Below are positions 24,117 through 32,528 of a stretch of 41,893 nucleotides of DNA, in pieces (the first letter of the stretch is position 1; each line of letters opens with the position of its first letter). Under the pieces are notes generated by a model that was not told where the DNA came from, made no database searches, and saw only the letters and a program-made list of their open reading frames with translations. The position numbers were made by a program, and so were the translations under genes. The DNA comes from Desulfobulbus sp. (GTDB lineage Bacteria > Desulfobacterota > Desulfobulbia > Desulfobulbales > Desulfobulbaceae). The stretch covers positions 1 to 41,893 of the forward strand of contig JAQUEZ010000035.1 of NCBI GenBank assembly GCA_028684915.1, in the 5' to 3' direction.

Positions 24117-25487
24117 ATGAAAACAATCAATGTCTTGACCAGACAGTCAGTCTTCCTCGGCGGCCTGCTGCTTTTGATGGCGGAAATTGTTCTTTCCCCC
24201 TTTGGGTGGGGACATACAGCGATGGCAAACGATCCACTGAAGCTGGAGGTTGCCTTTGACAATCCTCAAGCCGAGGCCAATCGAGAAGGGGAACGGGTTC
24301 TCGAACTTCTTGTGACCTCCATCCTGCAGCCGAACCAGACAAGCGTACGGTCGCATACGCCTCTGAACATCGTCCTGGTCATCGATACCTCAGGATCAAT
24401 GGCGCAAGAACGTAAACTGGAGACAGTAAAATCGGCCGCACAGAACATTCTTGGCTATCTCCGCCCCGGAGATAACTTTGCATTGGTCACATACGACAAC
24501 TCGGCGCGCGTGTGCATTCCCTCCGAGCCGGTCGAAAACCTTGCCCAAGCCCACCAGATGATCGATGCCCTGCAACCCGGTGGAAGCACCAACTTATCGG
24601 CGGGACTCGAGGAAGGATACCGTCAGTTCCATCGTCACCATGATCCGACCATGATTAACAGGGTATTCCTGCTCTCCGACGGTCTGGCCAATATGGGAGA
24701 AGTCAATCCGGTTCGTTTAGGGGCGTCGGTGGAAAGAGAGGCCCAACGCGGCATTTCACTCTCCACCTTTGGTGTAGGATTGGAATTCAACGAGACATTG
24801 ATGGCTGAGCTCTCCGAACGAGGCCGAGGCATGTACCATTTCATCGATGAACCTGAACGTATAAAGGAGGTCTTCGCCCATGCGTTCAAGGCGACCCAAG
24901 AAATGGTGGCCCAGGATGTTCAGCTCACTGTCAGCCTTATACCTTCAGTGAAGGTCACTGAAGTATTTGCCAATAGCTATCAGACACGCGACAACACAAT
25001 CATCATCCAGGCAGGCGACCTGTCTGCGGGTGAGTTACGCCGCATTCAACTCCGTGTCGAAACAGCAAAATTTGGGCAGGGATCGCATGAAATCGGCCAG
25101 GTGCGCATACGCTATCAGCTGCCCGGTACGAGTTTCCCGATCACCCAAAGTCAACCACTGGTTCTTCAATACGGCTATTTCGGCCTGGAGATCGATCGCA
25201 GCCGTGACCGGGGCATTACCGAGCGGACGAAGGTGTTCGAGGCCCATTATGCAAGGAATCGGGCTGCGGAAGTCTTTGACAGGGGCGACAGCGATACGGC
25301 AAAACGCATTCTGCACGAGAGTTTGGAAAAACTGCGCAATGCCAAGGTCCATGGGCAAAAAATATCCAGAGAACTCAACGCAACCAGCACCTACCTGCAA
25401 TCCCTCGAGCAACAGTTAAACCGCCACGAGCGAACGAAAAGTCAGAAAACGGTAAAATACAAAAAATATTTACTGGAAGGCTGCTGA
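24117..25487 (+). CDS. exported von Willebrand factor A domain protein ending in LEGC
   Basis: A 456-residue protein. The ATG at 24117 has GGAGG upstream and yields a signal peptide (about 1-40); a longer frame from 24051 has no ribosome site. The VWA domain (about 80-265) has a complete MIDAS: DTSGSM (DxSxS), the Thr in GGSTNLSAG, and the Asp in LLSDGLAN. It should bind a divalent metal and a protein ligand. A beta domain (about 275-365) and a helical C-terminal region follow. The protein ends KYKKYLLEGC, like its neighbour. It is related to the broad Ca-activated-channel/YfbK-like VWA group. It is likely part of an envelope complex with the preceding exported protein, under the EF-hand regulator. 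Confidence 0.87.
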   Translation: MKTINVLTRQSVFLGGLLLLMAEIVLSPFGWGHTAMANDPLKLEVAFDNPQAEANREGERVLELLVTSILQPNQTSVRSHTPLNIVLVIDTSGSMAQERKLETVKSAAQNILGYLRPGDNFALVTYDNSARVCIPSEPVENLAQAHQMIDALQPGGSTNLSAGLEEGYRQFHRHHDPTMINRVFLLSDGLANMGEVNPVRLGASVEREAQRGISLSTFGVGLEFNETLMAELSERGRGMYHFIDEPERIKEVFAHAFKATQEMVAQDVQLTVSLIPSVKVTEVFANSYQTRDNTIIIQAGDLSAGELRRIQLRVETAKFGQGSHEIGQVRIRYQLPGTSFPITQSQPLVLQYGYFGLEIDRSRDRGITERTKVFEAHYARNRAAEVFDRGDSDTAKRILHESLEKLRNAKVHGQKISRELNATSTYLQSLEQQLNRHERTKSQKTVKYKKYLLEGC

Positions 25488-25621
25488 ACCTGCCAACGGA
25501 GCTGCAGTCTTTCCTCCCTGCGCACCGGTATCGCCAATAGGACTCATCCGGAAGGGCCTCCCGGCAGCTTCCAGGATGGGCCTTATTTGTCCTATCTTTT
25601 TATGTTTGAATCCGATATATA

Positions 25622-25745
25622 CCATCCCTGCGTGTCGGCTTGAGGCCGGACACCATCTATTGGAGGAAACGGGTGTAACCCCCGTGCTGTCCCGCAACTG
25701 TGATTCCGCCCCCCGGTGGATAAGCCAGATACTCCTCTCGAGCGT
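25622..25745 (+). promoter_or_regulatory. cobalamin riboswitch upstream of cobU
   Basis: Conserved elements are visible in order: a P2-like hairpin (GTGTCGGC / GCCGGACAC, 25632-25653), GAGGAAACGGGTGTAACC, CCGTGCTGTCCCGCAACTGT (25682-25701) and AGCCAGATACTCC (25723-25735). This is the cobalamin-binding fold controlling B12 synthesis and uptake genes. The 270 bases before the cobU start contain small hairpins (GCCGTC/GACGGC near 25775; GGAATAT/ATATTCC at 25881-25899) but no obvious T-tract terminator, so the mode of control is unclear. Minus-strand open frames overlapping it are shadows. Confidence 0.9.
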
Positions 25746-26017
25746 GGGTCTTCGTGGAATAAGACAACGGCGCCGTCCAGACGGCACATGACTGCTTCCT
25801 GACGAAACACCCCTGCAAAGGACTTCTTGAATACTTTATTTTTTCAATCAAGCTCAAGAAATGCGAGAAATTTTCCCACAGGAATATGCTTAATATTCCG
25901 TAGAAAAATTCGAACCATAGCGCAAAAATTGACAGAAAAAGCGATTAATCAAGGTGTCTGAAAATGCAACCCTGCCGCAGCAGCTATTGAGTGCCCGGCA
26001 ACTTCCGAGGTATGTGT

Positions 26018-26596
26018 ATGGGACGTTTGATCCTGGTCACAGGTGGGGCAAGAAGCGGCAAAAGTAGTTTTGCCGAACAGTTGGTTGCCGAGCTTGGGCA
26101 GGAAATCGCCTACATCGCCACCGCCCGGCCCTTTGACGCCGAAATGGAAGATCGAATTGCCAAGCATCGCCTGCAGCGTCCGTCTTCCTGGCAAACGTTT
26201 GAAACACCCACCGAGCCCTCGCAGGTGGTCACCGCCCAAGGCAACCGTGTCGAGGCCTTACTTTTGGACTGCATGACGGTGCTGATCACCAACCGCATCC
26301 TCACCCACTCCGTCGACTGGGACCAGCCGAATATTTCCCAGCTCAACGAAATCGAAGCCGATATCCTGGGCGAAATCAACGCATTGCTCAGTGCGGCTGC
26401 CGACTGCCAGGCGGATCTGGTGGCGGTCACCAATGAGGTGGGGTACGGCATCGTGCCGGTCTCGCCCCTATCGCGATTTTTCCGCGACTGTGCAGGCCGG
26501 GTCAACCAACGAATGGCAGCCGCTGCCGACGAGGTATACCTGGTCGTCTCGGGAATCCCGGTTCAAATCAAGGGAGCAGCCCGATGCAATCGCTGA
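26018..26596 (+). CDS. cobU: adenosylcobinamide kinase/guanylyltransferase
   Basis: A 192-residue cytosolic enzyme that phosphorylates adenosylcobinamide and transfers GMP to it in late cobamide synthesis. The P-loop GGARSGKSSFAEQL (8-21) and IATARPFDAEM...RIAKHRL region, with the guanylylated histidine, match CobU/CobP. The ATG at 26018 is chosen because CGAGG lies seven bases upstream; the in-frame ATG at 26012 is too close. It overlaps cobS by 13 bases. It is under the cobalamin riboswitch at 25622. Confidence 0.93.
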   Translation: MGRLILVTGGARSGKSSFAEQLVAELGQEIAYIATARPFDAEMEDRIAKHRLQRPSSWQTFETPTEPSQVVTAQGNRVEALLLDCMTVLITNRILTHSVDWDQPNISQLNEIEADILGEINALLSAAADCQADLVAVTNEVGYGIVPVSPLSRFFRDCAGRVNQRMAAAADEVYLVVSGIPVQIKGAARCNR

Positions 26597-27360
26597 TTCT
26601 CATGATCCAATTCATGACCCGCTACCCAGTCCCCATGGCCGTCGAGTTCACGGCCCAACATTTTGTTCGCGGCATGAAATGGATGCCCCTGGTTGGCCTG
26701 TTGGCCGGACTGCCCGGGGCCCTGACTTTTGTCCTGGCCGACACCTGGTTGAACCGGGAGATTGCGTCTCTATTCTCGGTGATCATGCTGATCACGGTCA
26801 CCGGCGGACTCCATCTTGACGGCATCGCCGACACCGCCGACGGCCTGTTCAGCTACCGTACCCAAGAACGGATGTTGGAGATCATGCGCGATTCAACCCT
26901 GGGGACCAACGGGGTCATCGCCCTGGTACTGACCGTTCTGCTCAAATTCACCCTCCTTGCTCATATTCCCGGCCAAGGTGCCCTCTTCGCGGTTTTGGTC
27001 ACACCGATACTCGGCCGAACCGCGCTCACCTGGCACTCGGCCAGTTCCAACTATGCCCGCGAGGTACGCGGCATTGGTGACTACGTCAACCAGATGGGGC
27101 TGCCCCAGGCCTTGGCCGCGACCGCTGTTTCCTTCAGTCTCATCCTTGCGCTGCTGCTGCTCTTTGGTGTGCGTGTCGAGCTGATTCCCGCGGTGACCAT
27201 GATTCTGCTCCTGCCCTCGATCGCGCTGGCCACCGGCTTTGCCGTCTATCTCAAGAAGCGCTTGGGGGGTATCACCGGCGATACCATCGGCGCCAGCATT
27301 GAACTTTCGGAAATGCTCAGTTTTTTCGTCATCCTCCTTGTCTGGAAATATCTCCTATGA
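26584..27360 (+). CDS. cobS: adenosylcobinamide-GDP ribazoletransferase
   Basis: A 258-residue integral membrane enzyme that joins adenosylcobinamide-GDP to alpha-ribazole (phosphate). The family motif GGLHLDGIADTADGLF (about 77-92) with its acidic residues is present, as is FRTQERMLEIMRDSTLGTNG-like sequence (here YRTQERMLEIMRDS), and several membrane helices. It overlaps cobU upstream and the phosphatase downstream (ATGA), so expression is coupled. Confidence 0.93.
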   Translation: MQSLILMIQFMTRYPVPMAVEFTAQHFVRGMKWMPLVGLLAGLPGALTFVLADTWLNREIASLFSVIMLITVTGGLHLDGIADTADGLFSYRTQERMLEIMRDSTLGTNGVIALVLTVLLKFTLLAHIPGQGALFAVLVTPILGRTALTWHSASSNYAREVRGIGDYVNQMGLPQALAATAVSFSLILALLLLFGVRVELIPAVTMILLLPSIALATGFAVYLKKRLGGITGDTIGASIELSEMLSFFVILLVWKYLL

Positions 27361-27956
27361 ACATCACCAAACTCTACCTTATCCGTCACGGCGAAACCGA
27401 AGCCAACAAAACCGGCGTCCTCATGGGGAGCACCAACACCCCGCTCAATGACGAGGGCCGCCAGCAGGCTGCGCTGCTACGGGACCGAACCACTGCCCTG
27501 GAGGTTGATTCCATTTTTGCAAGTCCCCTCTCGCGGACCGTGGAGACCGCATCGATCGTTTTTGGCGAAAAGGCACAGATCATCACCGACTCCAGCCTTC
27601 AGGAGTTCCACTTCGGCGAGTGGGAGGGAATGCATTTTTCCGACATTTCCAAGCAGTACCCGGACATCTGGCAGATGTGGCTCACCGACTGGGAAAAAAC
27701 CCATATTCCCGGCGGCGAAGCCTTTGAGGCCTTCAAGCACCGGGTAATCAACGTGGTGGAGGAGATCCTTCGTTACAACGCCGGTAAACGGGTGGCCGTG
27801 GTTTCACACGGTGGCTGTATCCGCTCGCTCCTGGCCCATTTTTTCTGTGAATCGGTATCCAAGGGATACTGGAAATTCAAAGTCGACAACGCCACTCTCA
27901 CTGAAATCGAGTTCATGGGGGATTTGCCGATTATGACCCGCTTCAACTACCGTTAG
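27357..27956 (+). CDS. cobC: alpha-ribazole phosphatase (histidine phosphatase family)
   Basis: A 199-residue phosphoglycerate-mutase-fold enzyme. The catalytic LIRHGETEANK (about 8-18) and the second histidine in VVSHGGCIRS are intact, along with the FGEWEG motif. In this operon it most likely removes phosphate from alpha-ribazole or cobamide phosphate. The family is broad, so the assignment rests on overlap with cobS and adjacency to cobT. Confidence 0.85.
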   Translation: MNITKLYLIRHGETEANKTGVLMGSTNTPLNDEGRQQAALLRDRTTALEVDSIFASPLSRTVETASIVFGEKAQIITDSSLQEFHFGEWEGMHFSDISKQYPDIWQMWLTDWEKTHIPGGEAFEAFKHRVINVVEEILRYNAGKRVAVVSHGGCIRSLLAHFFCESVSKGYWKFKVDNATLTEIEFMGDLPIMTRFNYR

Positions 27957-27964
27957 GAGAGCCC

Positions 27965-29059
27965 ATGCAACTGTTTGAGAAGACTTTGGCCGCCATCCGG
28001 CCCACCGACGTGAAGGTTATGGCCGAGGCGCAACGGGAGATCGACTACTGCCTCAAACCACCGGGGAGCCTGGGTAAGCTTGAGGATATCGCCCGCCAGA
28101 TCGCCGGCATTACCGGCAAAGTGCATAACGAGATCAAAAAAAAAGCGATTGTGGTGATGATGGCCGACAACGGCGTCTATGCCGAGGGGGTTGCCATGTA
28201 TCCCCAGGACATCACCCGCATTGGCGCCGATTTCGTCACTTCGGGGCGAATGGGGGTGAATTTTCTCGCCAATTACGCCAAGGCCGATATTATTGCGGTG
28301 GATATCGGCATTCAGGTGGAAGTGGACCTGCCCAAGGTGATCAAGCGCAAGGTGCGCTACGGCACGGCCAACTTTCTCAAGGAACCGGCCATGACCCGCG
28401 AAGAGGCCGTCCAGGCCATTGAGGTGGGAATCGAGGTGGCCAACCAGGCCATCGATCAGGGCTATGACCTGCTCGGCACCGGCGAGATAGGTATCGGCAA
28501 CACCACGGCCTCCAGCGCCGTACTCTACGGGTTCACCGAGGCCCATATCGACCGGGTGGTAGGGCGCGGCGCCGGCCTCACCGACGAGGCTTTTGAACGC
28601 AAAAAGCAGGTGGTCAAGCAGGCGGTGGAATTGCATCGGCCCAATCCCAAGGATGCCCTGGATGTGCTCTCCAAGGTGGGCAGCTTGGATATCGGAGGTA
28701 TGGTCGGGGTATACCTGGCCTGTGCCGCCCGACGGGTGCCGGTGGTCACCGACGGGTTGATCTCCAATGTGGCGGCACTGACCGCGATGCGACTCAAACC
28801 GGAAACGGTGCAGTACATGATCCCCTCGCACATCTCCTTTGAGCCGGGGGCCAAACTGCTCAAGGAGATCACCGGGATGGAGCCGATGCTCGATATGAAC
28901 ATGCGCCTGGGCGAGGGTACTGGCTGCGCCCTGGTATTCTCGATCATCGAGGCGGCGCTGCGCATGATCGAAGAAATGGGAACCTTTGCCATCATAGGGA
29001 AATCACGCGATGAAATTGGGGACCACATCATGGCTTATCGGGGAAAATTTCCTCGATAA
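27965..29059 (+). CDS. cobT: nicotinate-nucleotide:dimethylbenzimidazole phosphoribosyltransferase
   Basis: A 364-residue enzyme that makes alpha-ribazole phosphate from nicotinate mononucleotide and the lower-ligand base. The motifs LKPPGSLGKLE near the N-terminus, GTGEIGIGNTT in the centre and RLGEGTGC with the catalytic glutamate near the C-terminus are all present. It starts eight bases after cobC with a GGAG ribosome site and overlaps the next gene by 50 bases. Confidence 0.94.
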   Translation: MQLFEKTLAAIRPTDVKVMAEAQREIDYCLKPPGSLGKLEDIARQIAGITGKVHNEIKKKAIVVMMADNGVYAEGVAMYPQDITRIGADFVTSGRMGVNFLANYAKADIIAVDIGIQVEVDLPKVIKRKVRYGTANFLKEPAMTREEAVQAIEVGIEVANQAIDQGYDLLGTGEIGIGNTTASSAVLYGFTEAHIDRVVGRGAGLTDEAFERKKQVVKQAVELHRPNPKDALDVLSKVGSLDIGGMVGVYLACAARRVPVVTDGLISNVAALTAMRLKPETVQYMIPSHISFEPGAKLLKEITGMEPMLDMNMRLGEGTGCALVFSIIEAALRMIEEMGTFAIIGKSRDEIGDHIMAYRGKFPR

Positions 29060-29606
29060 CGCCCGTTTGGTGGAAGGCCGAGCCGACTTCCTTGAGCTGC
29101 TGGTCTACACCTGGAATAAGGAATGGCGGACCAAGGTGAGCCGGTGGTTGGAGGGATTGGCCGGGATTGACCTGGCCTACACCGTGCATCTGCCCACGGA
29201 CACACTGGCCAACGCTTTGGCCGCAGCCCGTTTTTTTGAGGAAAGCGGTTTTCCCCTGCTCAACATGACCCTCCATCCTCTGGACGGCTGGCGCGAATTG
29301 GATTGGCCGAAGCTTACGGCCATGGAAAACCTCACTAACCGGGTGGAGTTTCATCCCCGCTATACCTTTGATCTCACCCACAGCCTGCTCGGCCAACCGC
29401 TGCCGGCCCACTATTACCCGCACATTGTCGAACTGCACCTCTCCGGTACCGATGGACAGCTTGACCATCTGCCCCTGGACCCGAACACTTTGAAGTTGGC
29501 ACGGCCGCTGCTGGGCGAAGAAATCTTGGTTTGTTTCGAGATTTTCGACCCGGATGATGCCCTGGCGGCAGTGGAAATGGTCCGCCAGACCAGCCCCACT
29601 GAATGA
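29010..29606 (+). CDS. cbiR: cobamide remodelling phosphodiesterase, CbiR-like
   Basis: A 198-residue protein resembling a short TIM barrel of the AP-endonuclease-2/xylose-isomerase-like superfamily: it starts KLGTTSWLI, and acidic and histidine residues end predicted strands (ELLVYTW, YTVHLPT, NMTLHPLD, VEFHPRY, ELHLSGTDG, VCFEIFD). CbiR enzymes hydrolyse the nucleotide-loop phosphoester of cobamides so the lower ligand can be exchanged. The position at the end of a cobU-S-C-T operon supports this. It overlaps cobT by 50 bases in another frame, with an AGGGA ribosome site. The assignment is by recognition and context; a generic sugar-phosphate isomerase fold is the alternative. Confidence 0.75.
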   Translation: MKLGTTSWLIGENFLDNARLVEGRADFLELLVYTWNKEWRTKVSRWLEGLAGIDLAYTVHLPTDTLANALAAARFFEESGFPLLNMTLHPLDGWRELDWPKLTAMENLTNRVEFHPRYTFDLTHSLLGQPLPAHYYPHIVELHLSGTDGQLDHLPLDPNTLKLARPLLGEEILVCFEIFDPDDALAAVEMVRQTSPTE

Positions 29607-29608
29607 GT

Positions 29609-30604
29609 TTATATTGTCTGCAGATGCTCGCGGAAAAAGGTGGGTGCCAGGCGGTCGATCAGGCATTCGCCTGCCCAGGGCAAACCACCCTCGACAAAGC
29701 CGACATGCCCGCCGTGAGGCTGAATCGCCAAATGAACGCCGGGGCCGACCTGATCCGGCCTAGGTATGTTATGTGGATACATGAAGGGATCATCCTGGCT
29801 ATGAAGGATGAGGGTGGGCACGGTGATCCGCGATAGATAATGGATGGAACTGCAGCGGTTGTAGTAGTCGTCCGCTCCGGCAAAACCGTTGAGCGGTGCG
29901 GTGATCTGCTGATCATACTGCCGAAGGGTATGGATTTGATCAAAATCGACCTGAATCGGCGAGGGCATGTCAGCAAATTTGCGGATATAGGAACGTTTCA
30001 ATCGGTTCATCAGGTAGCGCTGGTAGATCCGGGAGGGGCCCTCCTCCAAACGCCTGGCCGCATCGCCAAGTACAAAGGGCACCGAAACCGCCATCGCCGT
30101 CTGCAGTAAGGACTCCTTGCCGCTGATTCCCAGGTAACGCAGCAACAGATTGCCGCCCAGGGAGAAGCCGATGGCCGCAGCCACCGAACGCCCGCTCTCC
30201 TGCAGTTGGGTCAGGACTTCGCCCAGGTCTTCCACTGCTCCGGAATGATAGGTGCGGGGCAACCGGTTGGGCTCGCCGCTGCAGCCGCGCAGATACATGA
30301 ACACCGGCTGAAATCCGGCATGTGCCAAAGTGGAGAGTATCGGCAAGGCATAGTGGGAGCGAAGATTGCCCTCCAGGCCGTGGAGCATGAGCACAATCGG
30401 TCCCTCTGCGTTCCGTACCCAGGCCAAGTCGATAAAATCGCCGTCACTGAGTTCCAGCCGCTCCTGCTTGAGGTCCAGTTGCGGACGCCTGCGGAAAAAT
30501 TTAGGCCACAGGGTTTGCAGATGAGGATTACGCAGCCATCGGGGCGGAGAAAGATGTGGATCCAGAAATCGCGGCAGTCCTTCGATGTGGTCTTTAGCTT
30601 CCAT
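29609..30604 (-). CDS. YheT-family alpha/beta hydrolase
   Basis: A 331-residue hydrolase when started at the ATG at 30604, which has GGAAGAAG upstream; the first ATG (30649) has none. The N-terminus PPRWLRNPHLQTLWPKF is characteristic of YheT/embryogenesis-associated EMB8-like proteins. The oxyanion region is LMLHGLEGN, the nucleophile elbow GFSLGGN contains the Ser, and later Asp (LHSQDDPF) and His (PHGGHVGF) complete the triad. The physiological ester or acyl substrate is unknown. It converges on the cobamide operon with two bases between stop codons. Confidence 0.9.
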   Translation of the reverse strand: MEAKDHIEGLPRFLDPHLSPPRWLRNPHLQTLWPKFFRRRPQLDLKQERLELSDGDFIDLAWVRNAEGPIVLMLHGLEGNLRSHYALPILSTLAHAGFQPVFMYLRGCSGEPNRLPRTYHSGAVEDLGEVLTQLQESGRSVAAAIGFSLGGNLLLRYLGISGKESLLQTAMAVSVPFVLGDAARRLEEGPSRIYQRYLMNRLKRSYIRKFADMPSPIQVDFDQIHTLRQYDQQITAPLNGFAGADDYYNRCSSIHYLSRITVPTLILHSQDDPFMYPHNIPRPDQVGPGVHLAIQPHGGHVGFVEGGLPWAGECLIDRLAPTFFREHLQTI

Positions 30605-30763
30605 CACTCTGTTCTTCTTCCATTTTTTCTCATTGCCGCCCCCCGTCATTCTTGGTACTGATCAGCCGTTGTACGCGGATCCATCCGCGAAAAATAACGA
30701 GGACGGACACGGTGATTCCGGCCCGCCCAGGTCGATTCTTTGAATATCCAGAAGGAGGTCAGT

Positions 30764-31114
30764 ATGGCAAATTTTCTTTTTGTGCTACGGGACAATAATT
30801 TCGAAAAAGCGACACGCTGTTTTCAGTTCGCCAAGATTGCCCACACCAAGGGGCACAAGGTCAATCTCTTCTTCATCGACAGCGGGGTTGATTGGGCTAT
30901 GAAAGACAAGGACGGCAGCGAGAAAACCGTGACCGGCGACTGCGTCAACGATTACCTGCCTTACCTGGTGGAAAACGAGGTGCAGGTAGGCATCTGCACC
31001 CCATGCGCAAAAAATCGCCAGCTCGACGAGGCCAAATTTCACACCAACATGGCACTCGACGGTGGCCCCCATCTGATTGACATGGCTGCCGAGGCCAAAG
31101 TATTCAATTTTTAA
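30764..31114 (+). CDS. DsrE-family protein
   Basis: A 116-residue cytosolic protein of the DsrE/DsrF/TusD fold. AAGGAGG sits before the ATG at 30764; the upstream ATG (30740) lies before this site. It has the typical start ANFLFVLRDNNFEKATRCFQ-like strand-helix and a conserved cysteine pair in GICTPCAK (about 87-94), where relatives carry the sulfur-relay cysteine. Roles in sulfur transfer or redox sensing are plausible in a sulfur-respiring organism. It is a single gene ended by the terminator at 31134. Confidence 0.82.
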   Translation: MANFLFVLRDNNFEKATRCFQFAKIAHTKGHKVNLFFIDSGVDWAMKDKDGSEKTVTGDCVNDYLPYLVENEVQVGICTPCAKNRQLDEAKFHTNMALDGGPHLIDMAAEAKVFNF

Positions 31115-31133
31115 GCGGTACCAGATCGCGTTC

Positions 31134-31166
31134 AAAGCCGGCGGCCGTATGGTCTCCGGCTTTTTT
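31134..31166 (+). terminator. rho-independent terminator
   Basis: AAAGCCGG (31134-31141) pairs with CCGGCTTT (31156-31163), followed by TTTT. It ends the DsrE-family transcript and, being nearly symmetrical, may also serve the opposing CBS gene. Confidence 0.85.
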
Positions 31167-31171
31167 GTCGC

Positions 31172-31636
31172 TCATTCCGCGAATAGATGATAAAAAATAT
31201 CCGACATATAGATCACGCCAACCAGTCGGCCATTATCGACCACCGAGATACGACGCAGATTATTTTTAATCAGACGATCCAAAACCGACATCAACGGCTC
31301 ATCCGGTGACACACTCATCAAATTGTCGTTCATGATGTGCACCACTTTCTTGTGCTTAATCTCGGCTACAAAATCATCAAGATCACCGGTCCAGTTCAGC
31401 TCGCTGCCGTCGATACCGTAATTCAGGTAGGAAGGACGCAGGTGGTAAAGGATGTAGTACATGCTGATTGTTCCTACCAGGCCGTTATCATAATCAACCA
31501 CCATCAGGCTGACTGTTTTGTGGCCGGTCGGTCGCACTTTAGCACTGAGAATTTTCTTAATCGCCTGTTCTACAGGGGCATCCATGTAGATGGTGTCATA
31601 GTTTTTCGTCATGATGTCGCGGGCGAACAGTTGCAT
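31172..31636 (-). CDS. stand-alone CBS-domain pair protein
   Basis: A 154-residue protein made of two CBS domains (about 5-70 and 92-152); typical segments are ARDIMTKNYDTIYMDAPVEQA, cited as a region, and RRISVVDNGRLVGVIYMSDI. A 20-residue insertion with several Tyr and Trp (LRPSYLNYGIDG, SELNWTG) separates them. CBS pairs bind adenine nucleotides and report energy state. AAGGAG precedes the ATG on the minus strand. It is not joined to any effector domain and lies convergent to the DsrE-family gene; its target is unknown. Confidence 0.87.
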   Translation of the reverse strand: MQLFARDIMTKNYDTIYMDAPVEQAIKKILSAKVRPTGHKTVSLMVVDYDNGLVGTISMYYILYHLRPSYLNYGIDGSELNWTGDLDDFVAEIKHKKVVHIMNDNLMSVSPDEPLMSVLDRLIKNNLRRISVVDNGRLVGVIYMSDIFYHLFAE

Positions 31637-31943
31637 GCATCGTCTCCTTTACTCAAACGGATGGATAACTGGTTTTCCTCAGGCTCTCTTTACTGCACGT
31701 GCCGACCATTGCTCGGCTCAGCGCTCCTTGTGTGGTCAAGCTATCTTTGCAGTGGCTTTCTGTACCACATTTATACCTCAGTTTACCATGTTAATTCGAG
31801 GAGTGAGTATTTCATTTTTATCCCCACCATCATGACGGTGAAGTAGGATTCCCAACGCCGACTTCTTCTTCCACCAAGGGAGGGATCTCTTGGCAATATT
31901 TCCCTGCACAATCGTCACCAAACCCATGCCTTCAGCGAGGAGA

Positions 31944-32017
31944 GCACCCTGCATGTCCAAGATCTCATTACACTAACAATTTGACTTTAGCTGAGATTTG
32001 TGTAAGTAGAGGGTGCT
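31944..32017. promoter_or_regulatory. long inverted-repeat leader structure upstream of the sodium-pump genes
   Basis: AGCACCCT (31944-31951) pairs with AGGGTGCT (32010-32017). Nested inside, TTACAC (about 31969-31974) pairs with GTGTAA (about 32000-32005) and GATCTCA pairs partly with TGAGAT. The structure lies about 80 bases before the OadG-like start. A TTGACT at 31981-31986 inside it could be a -35 box. The rest of the 458-base gap (31637-32094) shows no gene I can support. Confidence 0.4.
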
Positions 32018-32094
32018 GAATTCTCGTCAGTGGTCTCATTTCCCAACGTTCTGTTGGGCTTCATAATAAATTATTTGGCAGAAGGAGGTTTCAA

Positions 32095-32493
32095 TTGGTT
32101 GGGTTCGAAGCGATTTCACAACAAAACGGCTGGGTCGCTGCCGCGACCGGAGCCTGTATCGTTTTTAGTGGGCTGGCAACGCTCGCTTTTATCATCTCCC
32201 AATTGCACAAACTGGTTGCCTTACTTGATAGGCCGCCCAAAATTAAAGTCGAGGTCACACCGGAAGACAAACCCGTCATTCCACCGCCTCCCGAGTGTCC
32301 TACCGATCTCACTCTCACCATCACCCGTTTCCAACCCCTGATCGAAGAACTGGATCCCGACTTCGATTTGGCCGATCTCTATATACTAGCCAAAAAATAC
32401 CATCTTCCCCATCCCCATATATCTATTCGTTGCATGATCGAATCCGGCAAACTGCACCCGTTGGGTGACGGTATATTCCGTTACATCGCTTAA
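32095..32493 (+). CDS. OadG-like small subunit of a sodium-pumping decarboxylase, with C-terminal extension
   Basis: A 132-residue protein starting at TTG, six bases after AAGGAGG; no ATG in frame fits. One membrane helix (about 13-36) and a proline-rich hinge (about 60-68) match gamma subunits of oxaloacetate/methylmalonyl-CoA decarboxylases, which anchor and assemble the pump. Residues about 70-132 form an extra region (IEELDPDFDLADLYILAKKY, HLPHPHISIRC) with clustered histidines, unlike the short tail of classical OadG. It lies 35 bases upstream of the beta subunit. The gamma assignment is moderately confident. Confidence 0.65.
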   Translation: MVGFEAISQQNGWVAAATGACIVFSGLATLAFIISQLHKLVALLDRPPKIKVEVTPEDKPVIPPPPECPTDLTLTITRFQPLIEELDPDFDLADLYILAKKYHLPHPHISIRCMIESGKLHPLGDGIFRYIA

Positions 32494-32528
32494 ATCTGAC
32501 CTGCACACAGAGAAAGGGGGTACTCAAT

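Noticed and set aside
25470..25857. Several open frames on both strands around the first cobalamin riboswitch
   Set aside because: They overlap conserved riboswitch elements and have no recognisable protein features or ribosome sites.
31611..31960. Small open frames in the gap between the CBS gene and the OadG-like gene
   Set aside because: They overlap the CBS gene promoter area or lack ribosome sites, and show no conserved-looking protein pattern.
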